Source: Brachybacterium alimentarium
GTDB taxonomy: Bacteria > Actinomycetota > Actinomycetes > Actinomycetales > Dermabacteraceae
Direction of reading: 5' to 3'
Assembly (NCBI RefSeq): GCF_002332425.1
Contig: NZ_NRGS01000017.1
Span: 1-64,000, forward strand
DNA length: 64,000 nucleotides
Part shown: positions 28,219 to 36,376 of the stretch, piece after piece
Position numbering within the stretch: the stretch's first letter is position 1
How the letters are laid out: every line of letters starts with the position of its first letter
The notes under the pieces: generated by a model
Database searches by the model: none
The model's input: only the letters and a program-made list of their open reading frames with translations
Told to the model about the DNA's origin: nothing
Made by a program: the position numbers and the translations under genes

Positions 28219-29166
28219 ATGAGCGACTCCTCCTCGGGCAGCGGCCTCACCGTCGTCCTCGCCTTCACCGCCAACCTCCTCATCGCGATCGCCAAGACGA
28301 TCGTGGCTGTCCTGACAGGCTCCGCCTCGATGCTCGCCGAGGCGGTGCACTCCTGGGCGGACGCCGGCAACGAGGTGTTCCTGCTGATCGGCGAGCGCCG
28401 TCAGCAGCGCGTGCCCGATGCGAGCCACCCGATGGGGTACGGACGGGTGGGGTACGTGTGGGCGATGTTCGCCGCGATCGGGCTGTTCGCCGTCGGCGCC
28501 GGGGTGTCCGTGTGGCACGGGATCCAGTCCCTGACCGCCGAGGCGGAGGACGGCACCAGCTACACCTGGGCGTATGTGGTGCTGGCGATCGCCTTCGTGC
28601 TCGAGGGCATCTCGTTCCTGCAGGCGCTGCGCCAGGCCCGCAGCGGTGCCCGCACCCGCCGCATCGGGGCGCTGCGGCACGTGAGCACCACCTCGGACCC
28701 GATGCTCCGCGCGGTCTTCGCCGAGGACGCCTGCGCGCTGATCGGCCTGGTCATCGCGGCATCAGGCCTCGCACTGCACCAGGTGACCGGTGATCCCGTC
28801 TGGGATGCGATCGGCTCGATCCTGGTCGGCCTGCTGCTGGGCGTGGTGGCCCTGATCCTCATCTCCCGCAATGCCGCGTTCCTCTCGGGTGAGGGCGGGT
28901 CGCCGCGGACGCGCAACCACCTGCTCCGCGTGCTCAGCGAGCATCCCGACATCGAACGGGTCACCTTCCTGCACACCGAATGGGTCGGCGCGGACCGGCT
29001 GTTCGTGGTGGCCTCGGTGGACCTGGTCGGAGACCTCGGCGAATCGGCGCTCCAGGAGCGGGTCCAGGCGGTCGAGGACCTCCTGGAGGAGGAGCCGGGA
29101 GTGACACGGGCGCTGCTCACCCTCGCCCGTCCGGACAGCACCGAGCAGCTGGTCCCCGATGCATGA
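28219..29166 (+). CDS. cation diffusion facilitator (CDF) metal transporter
   Basis: A membrane metal/proton antiporter of 315 residues. The N-terminal helices carry the metal-site pattern HxxxD (H44, D48 in AEAVHSWADAGNE), and a second site is in EDACALIGLVIAASG. Six helices are followed by a cytoplasmic C-terminal ferredoxin-like domain (NHLLRVLSEHPDIERVTFLHTEWVGADRLFVVASVDL). The GNEVFLLIGERR motif places it with the CDF branch of unclear metal specificity, Zn, Fe or Mn. It is 27 bp after modC. The final 8 bases overlap the glycosylase gene. Confidence 0.88.
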   Translation: MSDSSSGSGLTVVLAFTANLLIAIAKTIVAVLTGSASMLAEAVHSWADAGNEVFLLIGERRQQRVPDASHPMGYGRVGYVWAMFAAIGLFAVGAGVSVWHGIQSLTAEAEDGTSYTWAYVVLAIAFVLEGISFLQALRQARSGARTRRIGALRHVSTTSDPMLRAVFAEDACALIGLVIAASGLALHQVTGDPVWDAIGSILVGLLLGVVALILISRNAAFLSGEGGSPRTRNHLLRVLSEHPDIERVTFLHTEWVGADRLFVVASVDLVGDLGESALQERVQAVEDLLEEEPGVTRALLTLARPDSTEQLVPDA

Positions 29167-29779
29167 CCTGCGTTCGCTGCAGCGGGAGCTCCTGCACCGC
29201 CACGGGCCCCAGGGCTGGTGGTGGCCCGGCGAGGAGCCCTTCGAGATCGCGGTCGGGGCCGTGCTGGTCCAGCGCAGCCGATGGGAGCAGGCGGCGATCT
29301 CGATCCGGAACCTCACCTCGGCGGGTCTGCTCGCACCCGGCCCGCTCGCCGCGGCCGACGAGGAGCACGTGCGCGAGCTGGTGCGCGGCTCGGGCTTCCC
29401 CACCGCCAAGCCGCGACGGGTGCAGGCCCTCGCCCGCTGGGTCGCGGAACGCGCCGAGCACGCCCGCGCCCTGGGCGACGCGGCGTTGCGGTCGGAGCTG
29501 CTGTCCGTGGAGGGGATCGGCGCGGAGACCGCCGACGTGATCAGCCTGTACTGCTTCGGCCGGCCCGCATTCATCTGCGACGAGTACGCCCGACGGGTGC
29601 TTCGCGCGCGCGGCGCTCAGGTCCCCGGCTCCTATCCCGCGTTCCGACGGGCCGTCGCCCCGGCCCTCGAGCGGGGCGCGTTCAGCGTCGCCGAGCTGGC
29701 GGAGCTGCACGGGCTGCTGGTCGAGGAGGGGAAGCTGGCATCGCGAGCCGCGGCGAGGGCGCGACCGGGCCCCTCATGA
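29159..29779 (+). CDS. HhH-GPD DNA glycosylase, MagIII-like monofunctional type
   Basis: A base-excision repair enzyme of 206 residues. The WWWPGEEPFEIAVGAVLVQRSRWEQA opening and the helix-hairpin-helix LLSVEGIGAETADVISLYCFGRPAFICDEYARRVL match the EndoIII-fold 3-methyladenine glycosylases of the MagIII type. The Lys used by bifunctional EndoIII (in GIGRKTA) is replaced by Glu in GIGAETA, and the catalytic Asp is kept in CDEY, so no AP-lyase activity is expected. No 4Fe-4S cysteine cluster follows. It overlaps the CDF gene by 8 bases and converges with the hydrolase, overlapping by 6. Confidence 0.85.
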   Translation: MHDLRSLQRELLHRHGPQGWWWPGEEPFEIAVGAVLVQRSRWEQAAISIRNLTSAGLLAPGPLAAADEEHVRELVRGSGFPTAKPRRVQALARWVAERAEHARALGDAALRSELLSVEGIGAETADVISLYCFGRPAFICDEYARRVLRARGAQVPGSYPAFRRAVAPALERGAFSVAELAELHGLLVEEGKLASRAAARARPGPS

Positions 29780-30634
29780 CCCGCTGGAGGACAGGAACGC
29801 GCGCACGGCGTGGTCGAAAGCGCCCGGGTTCTCAAGGTTCGGATAGTGGGCGGCTCCAGGGACCTCGACGAAGCGGCCGTCGGGGACCGCACCCGCCAGC
29901 CGCCTGGCGTTGCGGCGGTGATCCTCGCCGTCCAGGGCGCCGCACACTGCGAGCACCGGGGTCTCCACGGTGGGCAGCCGTTCCCAGGTCCTGCCGACGG
30001 GCGTGGGCGGATGCGGCGGGAGCGGGGTGCCGTCCTCCGCGAGACGGAGATGGTTCATGACGGTGTCCCGGGCCATGGTCCCGATCAGCTCCACCACGTC
30101 GGGGGCGACCTGATCCAGGGTGCGACGGGGCCCGGCGGTGAAGCGCTGGAGCACGTCGATCCAGGCCTGCAGGTCTCCGCCCTGCTCGGCGGCCCGCCAG
30201 TCCGCGAAGGCCTGCACCGCCCAGGGGTCGGAGAACTGCGGCTCGCTGGTGCCGGTGCCGCTGACCACGATCCCGGCGACCCGGTCCGGATGCTCGAGAG
30301 CGAGGTCGCAGGCGGTCCCTCCGCCCATGGAGATGCCGATCGCGACGACCTGCTCGATCCCGAGCGCGTCCAGGAAGGCGCACACGTCATCCACCAGGCG
30401 GTACGGCCCTTCGGCGTCCGAGGAGCCGCCGTGCCCGCGGGCATCGGGAACCAGGATGCGTCGGCCGGGGAAGGCTTCGAGCTGAGGGTGCCACATGCGC
30501 TTGTCCACCGCGCCGCCGTGAAGAAGCACCAGCGGTGGCGCGCTCGAGGACCGCTCCCCCGCATCGACATAGGCGATGCGCTGATCGGTCAGGTCGAGAT
30601 GATGCTCCACACGATGATGCTCCATAGGACTCAT
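29774..30634 (-). CDS. alpha/beta hydrolase, divergent from a MarR regulator
   Basis: A serine hydrolase of 286 residues in the alpha/beta fold. The oxyanion motif LVLLHGGAVDKRMW, the nucleophile elbow GISMGGG (Ser), and the terminal His in GAAHYPNLENP are visible; the acid is probably the Asp of CGALDGED. The substrate is unknown, possibly an ester or lactone. The start is uncertain between ATGs at 30634 and 30625, and neither has a good ribosome site. Its promoter overlaps two MarR-type operator palindromes, so it is probably repressed by the divergent MarR protein and induced by a small molecule. Confidence 0.85.
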   Translation of the reverse strand: MSPMEHHRVEHHLDLTDQRIAYVDAGERSSSAPPLVLLHGGAVDKRMWHPQLEAFPGRRILVPDARGHGGSSDAEGPYRLVDDVCAFLDALGIEQVVAIGISMGGGTACDLALEHPDRVAGIVVSGTGTSEPQFSDPWAVQAFADWRAAEQGGDLQAWIDVLQRFTAGPRRTLDQVAPDVVELIGTMARDTVMNHLRLAEDGTPLPPHPPTPVGRTWERLPTVETPVLAVCGALDGEDHRRNARRLAGAVPDGRFVEVPGAAHYPNLENPGAFDHAVRAFLSSSGS

Positions 30635-30680
30635 GACACCCAGGTTGTCATATCTCACGCACGTAGACAACCGGGTTGTC
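30633..30680. promoter_or_regulatory. two MarR operator palindromes between divergent hydrolase and marR genes
   Basis: Site 1, ATGACA-N7-TGTCAT (30633-30651), shares the GGTTGTCAT half with site 2, GACAACC-G-GGTTGTC (30666-30680). The centres at 30642 and 30673 are 31 bp apart, about three helical turns. Site 1 includes the hydrolase ATG; site 2 ends 11 bases before the marR ATG. Confidence 0.75.
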
Positions 30681-30691
30681 ATAATGGCGGG

Positions 30692-31168
30692 ATGAGCACT
30701 CCCCTGCCGCCCGACGACCTGGCCGATCGACTCGCGGAGGTCTATGTGGCGCTGGGTCCCGTCTACCGCCGCGTCGCCCGGATCGTCGAGCACGACGAGC
30801 ACAGCAGCGGACTGGCCGTCGGCGTGCGCAACGTGCTGGACCAGCTGCGCCGCACCGGCGAGCGCACCGTGCCCCAGCTCGCGCGCGCTCAGGATCTCAG
30901 CAGGCAGTTCGTCCAGCGCATGGTCCATGAGGCACGGGATCGCGGCTTCGTGGAGCTAGTGGACAACCCCGCCCACCGGCGTTCGTCCCTGGTGAGGATC
31001 ACCTCCACCGGACTGCTCGCCATCGAGGCGGTCACCGAGCGCGAGCACGAGCTGATGGGACGCGTCGGAGGGGATCTCACCGGCGCCGAGCTCGACGCGA
31101 CGCTTCGGGTGCTCCACCACATGGAGGCGGCGCTGATCGAGATCGAGACGGCGCGCGGAGCGCGCTGA
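30692..31168 (+). CDS. MarR-family transcriptional regulator
   Basis: A 158-residue winged-helix repressor. The wHTH lies at about 45-105 (ERTVPQLARAQDLSRQFVQRMVHEARDRGFVELVDNPAHRRSSLVRIT), flanked by N- and C-terminal dimerisation helices. Twin palindromes in the 57-66 bp divergent promoter with the hydrolase are its likely operators, giving autoregulation and control of the hydrolase. The effector is unknown; the adjacent acyltransferase and nitronate monooxygenase start only 24 bp further on and may be in the same transcript. Confidence 0.9.
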   Translation: MSTPLPPDDLADRLAEVYVALGPVYRRVARIVEHDEHSSGLAVGVRNVLDQLRRTGERTVPQLARAQDLSRQFVQRMVHEARDRGFVELVDNPAHRRSSLVRITSTGLLAIEAVTEREHELMGRVGGDLTGAELDATLRVLHHMEAALIEIETARGAR

Positions 31169-31192
31169 GCGGTCGATGAGAAGATGTGACCT

Positions 31193-32497
31193 GTGACGAC
31201 GACACTGCGCGCCCGGGCCGAGAAGGTCGATGCCGCCACTCCTGAGTCCCGCAACCGGGTGGTCGACTTCCTGCGCGCCGCCGCGATCACCGTGGTGGTG
31301 CTCGGGCACTGGACGATCGTCGCGGTGGATGCCGGTGGCGGGATCTCCCCGCACGGCGTTCTCGACACCGCCCGCTGGACCCATCCCCTGACCTGGGTCT
31401 TCCAGGTGATGCCGATCTTCTTCCTGGTGGGCGGATACTCCAACGCCCTGTCCTGGCGCTCGGCCCGGCGCAAGCAGATCGGATACGCCCAGTGGCTGCG
31501 CGCCCGACTGCGCCGGCTCGGCATCCCGCTGCTGCCGCTGCTGGTGACCTGGCTGCTGATCAGCGTGATCGCCCTGGCGGCCGGCGCTCCGACCGCGGCG
31601 CTGCAGCTCGCCACCCAGATGGCGCTCGTGCCCACCTGGTTCCTCGCCGCCTACCTGCTCGTGATCGTGGTGGCCCCGCCGCTGCTCGTGCTGTGGGAGC
31701 GCTTCGGCTGGTGGTCGCTCATCGGCGGGATCGTGCTGGCCGGACTGGTGGATGCCGTGAGCATCTCCCTGGACCGGCCGCTGCTGGGCTACCCCAACTA
31801 CGTGCTGGTGTGGGCGACCTTCCACCAGGTCGGTTTCGCCTGGCTCGACGGCCGTCTCTCCGGGGCGGGGCGCCGTCTCGCCCTCGTCGCGATCGGTGCC
31901 GTGGGGCTCGCCCTGCTCGTGGGCCTGGGGCCGTACCCCGTCTCCATGATCACGTCGGGGGCGGACGAGATCAGCAACTCCAGCCCCACCCGCGTGACCA
32001 TGGCGTTCCTGGGCATGCTCCAGGCGGGTCTGGTGCTCCTGCTGGAACGGCCGCTCACGGCCTGGCTGGCCCGACCCTGGCCGTGGTTCGTCACGGTGCT
32101 CGTGAACCAGCGGATCATGACCTGGTTCCTGTGGCATCTCACCGCTCTGGTGGGGCTCGCGCATCTGCTGCTCGCGCTCGGCGGCCCCGGGCTGGGGCCG
32201 ACGCCGCTCAGCGGCCTGTGGTGGGCGACCAGGCCGCTGTGGGCGCTGGTGCTGCTGGGCGTCACTGCCCTGCTGGTGCTGCTGTTCGGCCGCTTCGAGG
32301 ATCCGCGGACGGACGACCGCCACGCGCCGCCGCTGTGGCAGCCGCTCCTCGCCGCCGTGCTGGTGTGCTCCGGTCTCGCGGTGATGGCCGACGCCGGCAT
32401 GGTCGGACCCGACGGGCTCCACTGGATCTGGCCGGTGCTGCCGCTGGTCGGCATGCTGGCAGGGGGCGTGGTGGGCCTGAGAAGATCGACGACATGA
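31193..32497 (+). CDS. acyltransferase 3 family membrane protein
   Basis: An integral-membrane O-acyltransferase of 434 residues. The N-terminal RVVDFLRAAAITVVVLGHW segment, with the catalytic-type His in LGHW, and the IFFLVGGYSNALSWRS segment are typical of the acyltransferase 3 family, which acylates sugars, peptidoglycan or secondary metabolites. About 11 helices are visible. The start codon is GTG at 31193. The acceptor is unknown. The stop overlaps the nitronate monooxygenase ATG as ATGA. Confidence 0.85.
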   Translation: MTTTLRARAEKVDAATPESRNRVVDFLRAAAITVVVLGHWTIVAVDAGGGISPHGVLDTARWTHPLTWVFQVMPIFFLVGGYSNALSWRSARRKQIGYAQWLRARLRRLGIPLLPLLVTWLLISVIALAAGAPTAALQLATQMALVPTWFLAAYLLVIVVAPPLLVLWERFGWWSLIGGIVLAGLVDAVSISLDRPLLGYPNYVLVWATFHQVGFAWLDGRLSGAGRRLALVAIGAVGLALLVGLGPYPVSMITSGADEISNSSPTRVTMAFLGMLQAGLVLLLERPLTAWLARPWPWFVTVLVNQRIMTWFLWHLTALVGLAHLLLALGGPGLGPTPLSGLWWATRPLWALVLLGVTALLVLLFGRFEDPRTDDRHAPPLWQPLLAAVLVCSGLAVMADAGMVGPDGLHWIWPVLPLVGMLAGGVVGLRRSTT

Positions 32498-33516
32498 TGC
32501 GTCCCCTGCTGCGATCCCGTCTCCCTCTCGTCGCCGCGCCGATGGCCGGCGGGCCCTCGACCGTCGCGCTCGCCCGGGCGGTCTCGAGCGCCGGCGCCTT
32601 CCCGTTCCTCGCGGGCGGGAACACGACGGCCGACGCGCTGGGTGCGGAGATCGATGAGGCGCGCCGGCTCGACGCGGACTTCGGGGTGAACCTCTTCGCC
32701 CTGCCGCCGCGCCCGATCGACGAGGCGGCGTTCACGGCCTACGCCGCAGAGCTCGCGGAGGAGGCGGCAGCCCTCGGCGTCACCCTGGAGCCGGCGCCCC
32801 GCACCGATGACGACTCCTTCGACGAGAAGCTGGAGCTGCTCACCCGCAGCCCCGTTCCCGTCGTCTCCTTCACCTTCGCGCTGCCCCTCCCCGAGCACGT
32901 CGCCGCCCTGCAGGCGGTGCGCTCGACCGTGCTCGCGAGCGTCACGACGCCCCAGGAAGCCCGCGCCGCCGCCGAGATCGGCGTCGACGGTCTCGTGGTC
33001 CAAGGGCCGGATGCGGGCGGTCACAGCGCCACTCACGACCCCTCCCGCACCCCTGCACCGATCTCGACGCCCGAGCTGGTGCGCCAGGTGGTCACCGCGG
33101 TGGACCTGCCGGTGATCGGCGCCGGCGGGTTGGACGGGCCGGTCGCGGTGCACCGGATCCTCGCCGCGGGCGCCCAGGGCGTGGCCGTCGGCACCCTGCT
33201 GCTGCGCACCGACGAGGCCGGCACCTCCCCGACGCACCGGGCGGCGCTCGCGGACGCCTCGTTCACCTCGACATCGTTGACCCGCGCCTTCACCGGCAGG
33301 CCCGCCCGCTCTCTGCACAACGCGTTCCTCGAGCGCCACGACGCGTCCGCACCGACCGGCTATCCCGCGATCCATCACCTCACGCGGGAGCTGCGCCGGG
33401 CGGCGGGCAGGGCCGGGGACGCCGACCGTCTGCACCTGTGGGCCGGGACCGGCTGGCGGCACGCGCCGGAGGGCTCCGCGGCCGACGTGATCAGGTGGCT
33501 CGCCAAGGGCGTCTGA
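32494..33516 (+). CDS. nitronate monooxygenase family flavoprotein
   Basis: An FMN-dependent TIM-barrel enzyme (NMO/2-nitropropane dioxygenase family) of 340 residues. The opening LPLVAAPMAGGPSTVALARAVSSAGAF, the segment VVQGPDAGGHSATHD and the phosphate-binding IGAGGLDGPVAVHRILAAGAQGVAVGT are family hallmarks. The likely role is oxidation of propionate-3-nitronate-type toxins. The start overlaps the acyltransferase stop. Its final 26 bases overlap the convergent XRE-family gene. Confidence 0.88.
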   Translation: MMRPLLRSRLPLVAAPMAGGPSTVALARAVSSAGAFPFLAGGNTTADALGAEIDEARRLDADFGVNLFALPPRPIDEAAFTAYAAELAEEAAALGVTLEPAPRTDDDSFDEKLELLTRSPVPVVSFTFALPLPEHVAALQAVRSTVLASVTTPQEARAAAEIGVDGLVVQGPDAGGHSATHDPSRTPAPISTPELVRQVVTAVDLPVIGAGGLDGPVAVHRILAAGAQGVAVGTLLLRTDEAGTSPTHRAALADASFTSTSLTRAFTGRPARSLHNAFLERHDASAPTGYPAIHHLTRELRRAAGRAGDADRLHLWAGTGWRHAPEGSAADVIRWLAKGV

Positions 33517-34366
33517 CGCGCTGCGCCTCAGGGTCCTGCAGCACCTGGGTGCCGATGACGCCCAGCAGCTCGAGCTTCTCGGCGGCGTCCGTGCCCTCGA
33601 GCGGGAAGAAGGCGTGCATCGACACGTCCTCGTCGGGCGTGAGCAGCACCTCGCAGCGCAGCTCGATCGCGCCCACCTCGGGATGCAGGAACACCTTCAG
33701 ATCGCTCTGCCGCTGCGTGACGTCGTGCAGCGCCCACAGCCGGGAGAACTCGGCGCTGCGCTCCTGCAGTGCGTGGACCAGCGCGGAGACCTCCGCGTCT
33801 CCGCCGCGGCGGGCGGACGCGGCACGCAGGTCGCTCACGTGGGCAGCGGAGATGCGCTCCCAGTGCTCCGACGGCATCGGTCGGGCCGACGGCTCGGTGA
33901 ACCAGCGCCAGAGGATGTTCCGCGCCTGGGAGCTCGTCCCCAGCAGTCCCCCGACCAGCGCCTGGCCGAGCGGGTTGGTCCAGAGCACCTCGCCCAGATC
34001 CGTCAGGACGACCACCGGCAGATCCGTCAGCCGATTGCCCAGGGCGATCAGACCCGGCCGCACGTGATGGCCCGCCCGACGCGGCGGCGGCGCGTGACCG
34101 CTGAGCCGCAGCAGATGATCGCGCTGCTCCCGGTCGCAGTGCAGCGCCTGCGCGATGGCGGCCACCACGCTCGCCGAGGGCGCAGAGCCCCGTGCCTGCT
34201 CGAGACGGGTGTAGTGGTCGACGGAGACCCCGGCGAGCATCGCGACCTCCTCGCGGCGCAGACCGGGGGTGCGGCGACGGGGACCCGCGGGCAGCCCCGC
34301 ATCGACCGGACGCAGCTGCTCGCGTCGGCGGCGCAGGAAGTCGGCAAGTCCCCGGCGATCGATCAT
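33491..34366 (-). CDS. XRE-family regulator with MmyB-like ligand-binding domain
   Basis: A 291-residue transcription factor. The N-terminal HTH_3 domain (about 10-85: TPGLRREEVAMLAGVSVDHYTRLEQARGSAPSASVVAAIAQAL) is followed by a PAS-like MmyB ligand-binding domain (VVVLTDLGEVLWTNPLGQALVGG, WFTEPSARP, RQSDLKVFLHPEVGAIELR). Such proteins often bind fatty acid-like ligands and control adjacent dehydrogenases, so the divergent aldo/keto reductase is a candidate target (inference). The ATG has no strong ribosome site. Confidence 0.9.
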   Translation of the reverse strand: MIDRRGLADFLRRRREQLRPVDAGLPAGPRRRTPGLRREEVAMLAGVSVDHYTRLEQARGSAPSASVVAAIAQALHCDREQRDHLLRLSGHAPPPRRAGHHVRPGLIALGNRLTDLPVVVLTDLGEVLWTNPLGQALVGGLLGTSSQARNILWRWFTEPSARPMPSEHWERISAAHVSDLRAASARRGGDAEVSALVHALQERSAEFSRLWALHDVTQRQSDLKVFLHPEVGAIELRCEVLLTPDEDVSMHAFFPLEGTDAAEKLELLGVIGTQVLQDPEAQRVRRPWRAT

Positions 34367-34467
34367 CGCCCCATCCTGCTCCGTCCGCGGGGCACTATCC
34401 AGGGACGGCCGCTCCCCGGATGCACCGGGCCTCGTGCCGAGCGCCAGGGACCTCCAGGCTGTCGGAC

Positions 34468-35508
34468 ATGACCACCACAGGAAACACCACTTCAGCCACT
34501 CCAGCCGCTCCAGCAGCTCCAGAGTCGTTCGGCACCACCACCCGTCGCCTCGGCGCGACGGGGCCCTCCGTCTCCTCGCCGGGGCTCGGCGCCATGAGCC
34601 TGTCCGGCGTCTACGGACCGACCGACGACGCCGAGAGCCTGCGCGTGCTTCACGCGTACCTCGACGCGGGCGGCACCCTCCTCGACACCGCCGACTTCTA
34701 CGGGGCCGGCCACAACGAGATGCTCATCGGCCGCGCGCTGCGGGAGCGCTCGCGGGAGGACGCCGTGCTCTCCGTGAAGTTCGGGGCGACGATCGCGCCG
34801 AGCGGCATGCCGGTCGGCTTCGACGGGCGTCCCGAGCACGTGGCCACGTCGCTGGCGTACTCGCTGCGCCGGCTCGACGTCGACCATGTCGATGTCTACC
34901 GGCCCGCCCGCCTCGATCCCGAGGTCCCGATCGAGGAGACCGTCGGGGCGATCCAGGAGCAGGTCGACGCCGGGTACGTCCGTCATATCGGCCTCAGCGA
35001 GGTCGGAGCGGACACGATCCGGCGTGCCGCCGCCGTCGCCCCGATCAGCGATCTGCAGATCGAGTACTCGCTGCTGACCCGTGAGATCGAGACCAACGGG
35101 ATCCTGGACGCCTGCCGCGAGCTCGGCATCTCGGTGACGGCCTACGGCGTCCTCGCCAAGGGGCTGGTGGCCGGACGCAGCGGCGGATCCCGGGACATGT
35201 TCCCGCGGTTCCAGGGCGAGAACCTCGCGCGCAACCGGGCGCTGCTCGAGCAGATCCAGGGGATCGCCGCCGCGAAGGGCGCCTCCATGGCACAGCTCGC
35301 GATCGCCTGGGTCGCGGCCCGCGGTGAGGACATCGTGCCCCTCGTCGGGGCCCGGCGCCTCGACCAGGTCACCTCGATGCTCGGCAGCACCGCGGTGCGG
35401 CTGGACGAGGACGACCTCGCGATGATCGACGCGGCCCTTCCCGTCGGAGCGGCCCAGGGCGATCGCTATCCCACCGCGTTCATGGACCAGCTCGACAGCG
35501 AGCGCTGA
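34468..35508 (+). CDS. aldo/keto reductase family protein lacking the catalytic His
   Basis: An NADPH-binding TIM-barrel protein of 346 residues, in the AKR group with YgjH-like layout. Family elements: GLGAMSLSGVYG, Asp/Tyr of DTADFYGAG, Lys of SVKFG, and cofactor-binding IGLSEV and VPLVGARR. Of the catalytic tetrad Asp-Tyr-Lys-His, the His site (normally YYQHRVDP) reads YRPARLDP, with Ala in place of His. Reductase activity may be lost or altered. A Thr/Ala/Pro-rich N-terminal extension of ~25 residues precedes the barrel. It is divergent from the XRE gene and ends before a strong terminator. Confidence 0.87.
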   Translation: MTTTGNTTSATPAAPAAPESFGTTTRRLGATGPSVSSPGLGAMSLSGVYGPTDDAESLRVLHAYLDAGGTLLDTADFYGAGHNEMLIGRALRERSREDAVLSVKFGATIAPSGMPVGFDGRPEHVATSLAYSLRRLDVDHVDVYRPARLDPEVPIEETVGAIQEQVDAGYVRHIGLSEVGADTIRRAAAVAPISDLQIEYSLLTREIETNGILDACRELGISVTAYGVLAKGLVAGRSGGSRDMFPRFQGENLARNRALLEQIQGIAAAKGASMAQLAIAWVAARGEDIVPLVGARRLDQVTSMLGSTAVRLDEDDLAMIDAALPVGAAQGDRYPTAFMDQLDSER

Positions 35509-35534
35509 GGCGCCACCGACGCCGCAGCGACAGC

Positions 35535-35566
35535 AGAAGGGCCCCACCTCACGGCGGGGCCCTTCT
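35535..35566. terminator. bidirectional hairpin terminator
   Basis: AGAAGGGCCCC - 10-base loop - GGGGCCCTTCT is a perfect 11-bp stem between the 3' ends of the aldo/keto reductase and the tRNA-Ala gene; it can stop both transcripts. Confidence 0.85.
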
Positions 35567-35595
35567 GACGAGTCACTGTCTCACGGTTTCTCGAG

Positions 35596-35668
35596 TGGAG
35601 CTAAGGGGATTCGAACCCCTGACCTCTTCCATGCCATGGAAGCGCGCTACCAACTGCGCCATAGCCCC
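35596..35668 (-). tRNA. tRNA-Ala (anticodon GGC)
   Basis: A 73-base cloverleaf on the minus strand. The acceptor stem GGGGCTA/TAGCTCC includes the G3-U70 pair that identifies alanine tRNA. D-arm GCGC-AGTTGGTA-GCGC, anticodon stem CTTCC/GGAAG with 7-base loop ATGGCAT giving anticodon GGC, variable loop AGGTC, T-arm AGGGG-TTCGAAT-CCCCT, discriminator A. CCA is not encoded. It lies downstream of the phosphatase gene and may be processed from that transcript or have its own promoter. Confidence 0.95.
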
Positions 35669-35722
35669 GTATCGGGTGTCCCCCTCATCGGGCGACTGCT
35701 CAAGATTACCCCGATCTGCGGT

Positions 35723-36376
35723 TCAGATGAAATCCGGAGCCAGGTTGTGTGACACCAACCTCATCCTCTGACCAGTGGTGTCGGAGACGAGCGGCTCGAG
35801 CACCGAACGATGGCAGTTCTCCAGGCCGGCGATGCCGCGGAACCCGTCCGGGTCCAGGCCCAGCAGCGCCGTGATGCCCAGCGTGATGGCTGCGCCATGA
35901 GCGACGACCATCACCGTGCGGCCGGTGTTCTCGGCGGCCAGGCGGCGGCACGCCTCAGCGACGCGAGCGGCCACCTCGGGGCGGTCCTCGAGATCCAGGC
36001 CCGCGACCGGGCGGTGGGCGCGCCAGTCGGCGTGCTCCTCCGGCCAATGGCGTCGGATCTCCTCACCGCGCAGGCCTTCCCACTGCCCGAAGCTGCGTTC
36101 CAGGAAGGCCTCATCCGTGGTCACGTCGAGCTCACAGGCCTGCCCCACGATGCGTGCCGTGTCCCGGGCGCGCTCGAGCGGCGAGGAGACGATGAGGTCC
36201 GGAGGATTCTCGGCGATGGCGGCGGCGAGCACCGCGGCCTGCCGAGCCCCGGTCTCGTTCAGCGGGATGTCGACCTGTCCCTGCAGGCGACCCTCACGGT
36301 TGAACTCCGTCTGCCCATGGCGCACGAGCACCAGGCGGGTGCGCACGGCGCCCCCGGTGGAATGCGAGGACTTCAC
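35723..36376 (-). CDS. histidine phosphatase family protein (phosphoglycerate-mutase-like)
   Basis: A cytoplasmic phosphatase of 217 residues in the branch-1 histidine phosphatase family. The phosphohistidine motif RLVLVRHGQTEFN lies near the N-terminus, ERSFGQWEG supplies the Glu and VVAHGAAI the second His. Genes of this type downstream of rsfS are often annotated as alpha-ribazole or phosphoglycerate phosphatases, but the substrate is not determined. I choose the GTG at 36376, which overlaps the rsfS stop (GTGA), as the start. The next feature is tRNA-Ala. Confidence 0.85.
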   Translation of the reverse strand: MKSSHSTGGAVRTRLVLVRHGQTEFNREGRLQGQVDIPLNETGARQAAVLAAAIAENPPDLIVSSPLERARDTARIVGQACELDVTTDEAFLERSFGQWEGLRGEEIRRHWPEEHADWRAHRPVAGLDLEDRPEVAARVAEACRRLAAENTGRTVMVVAHGAAITLGITALLGLDPDGFRGIAGLENCHRSVLEPLVSDTTGQRMRLVSHNLAPDFI

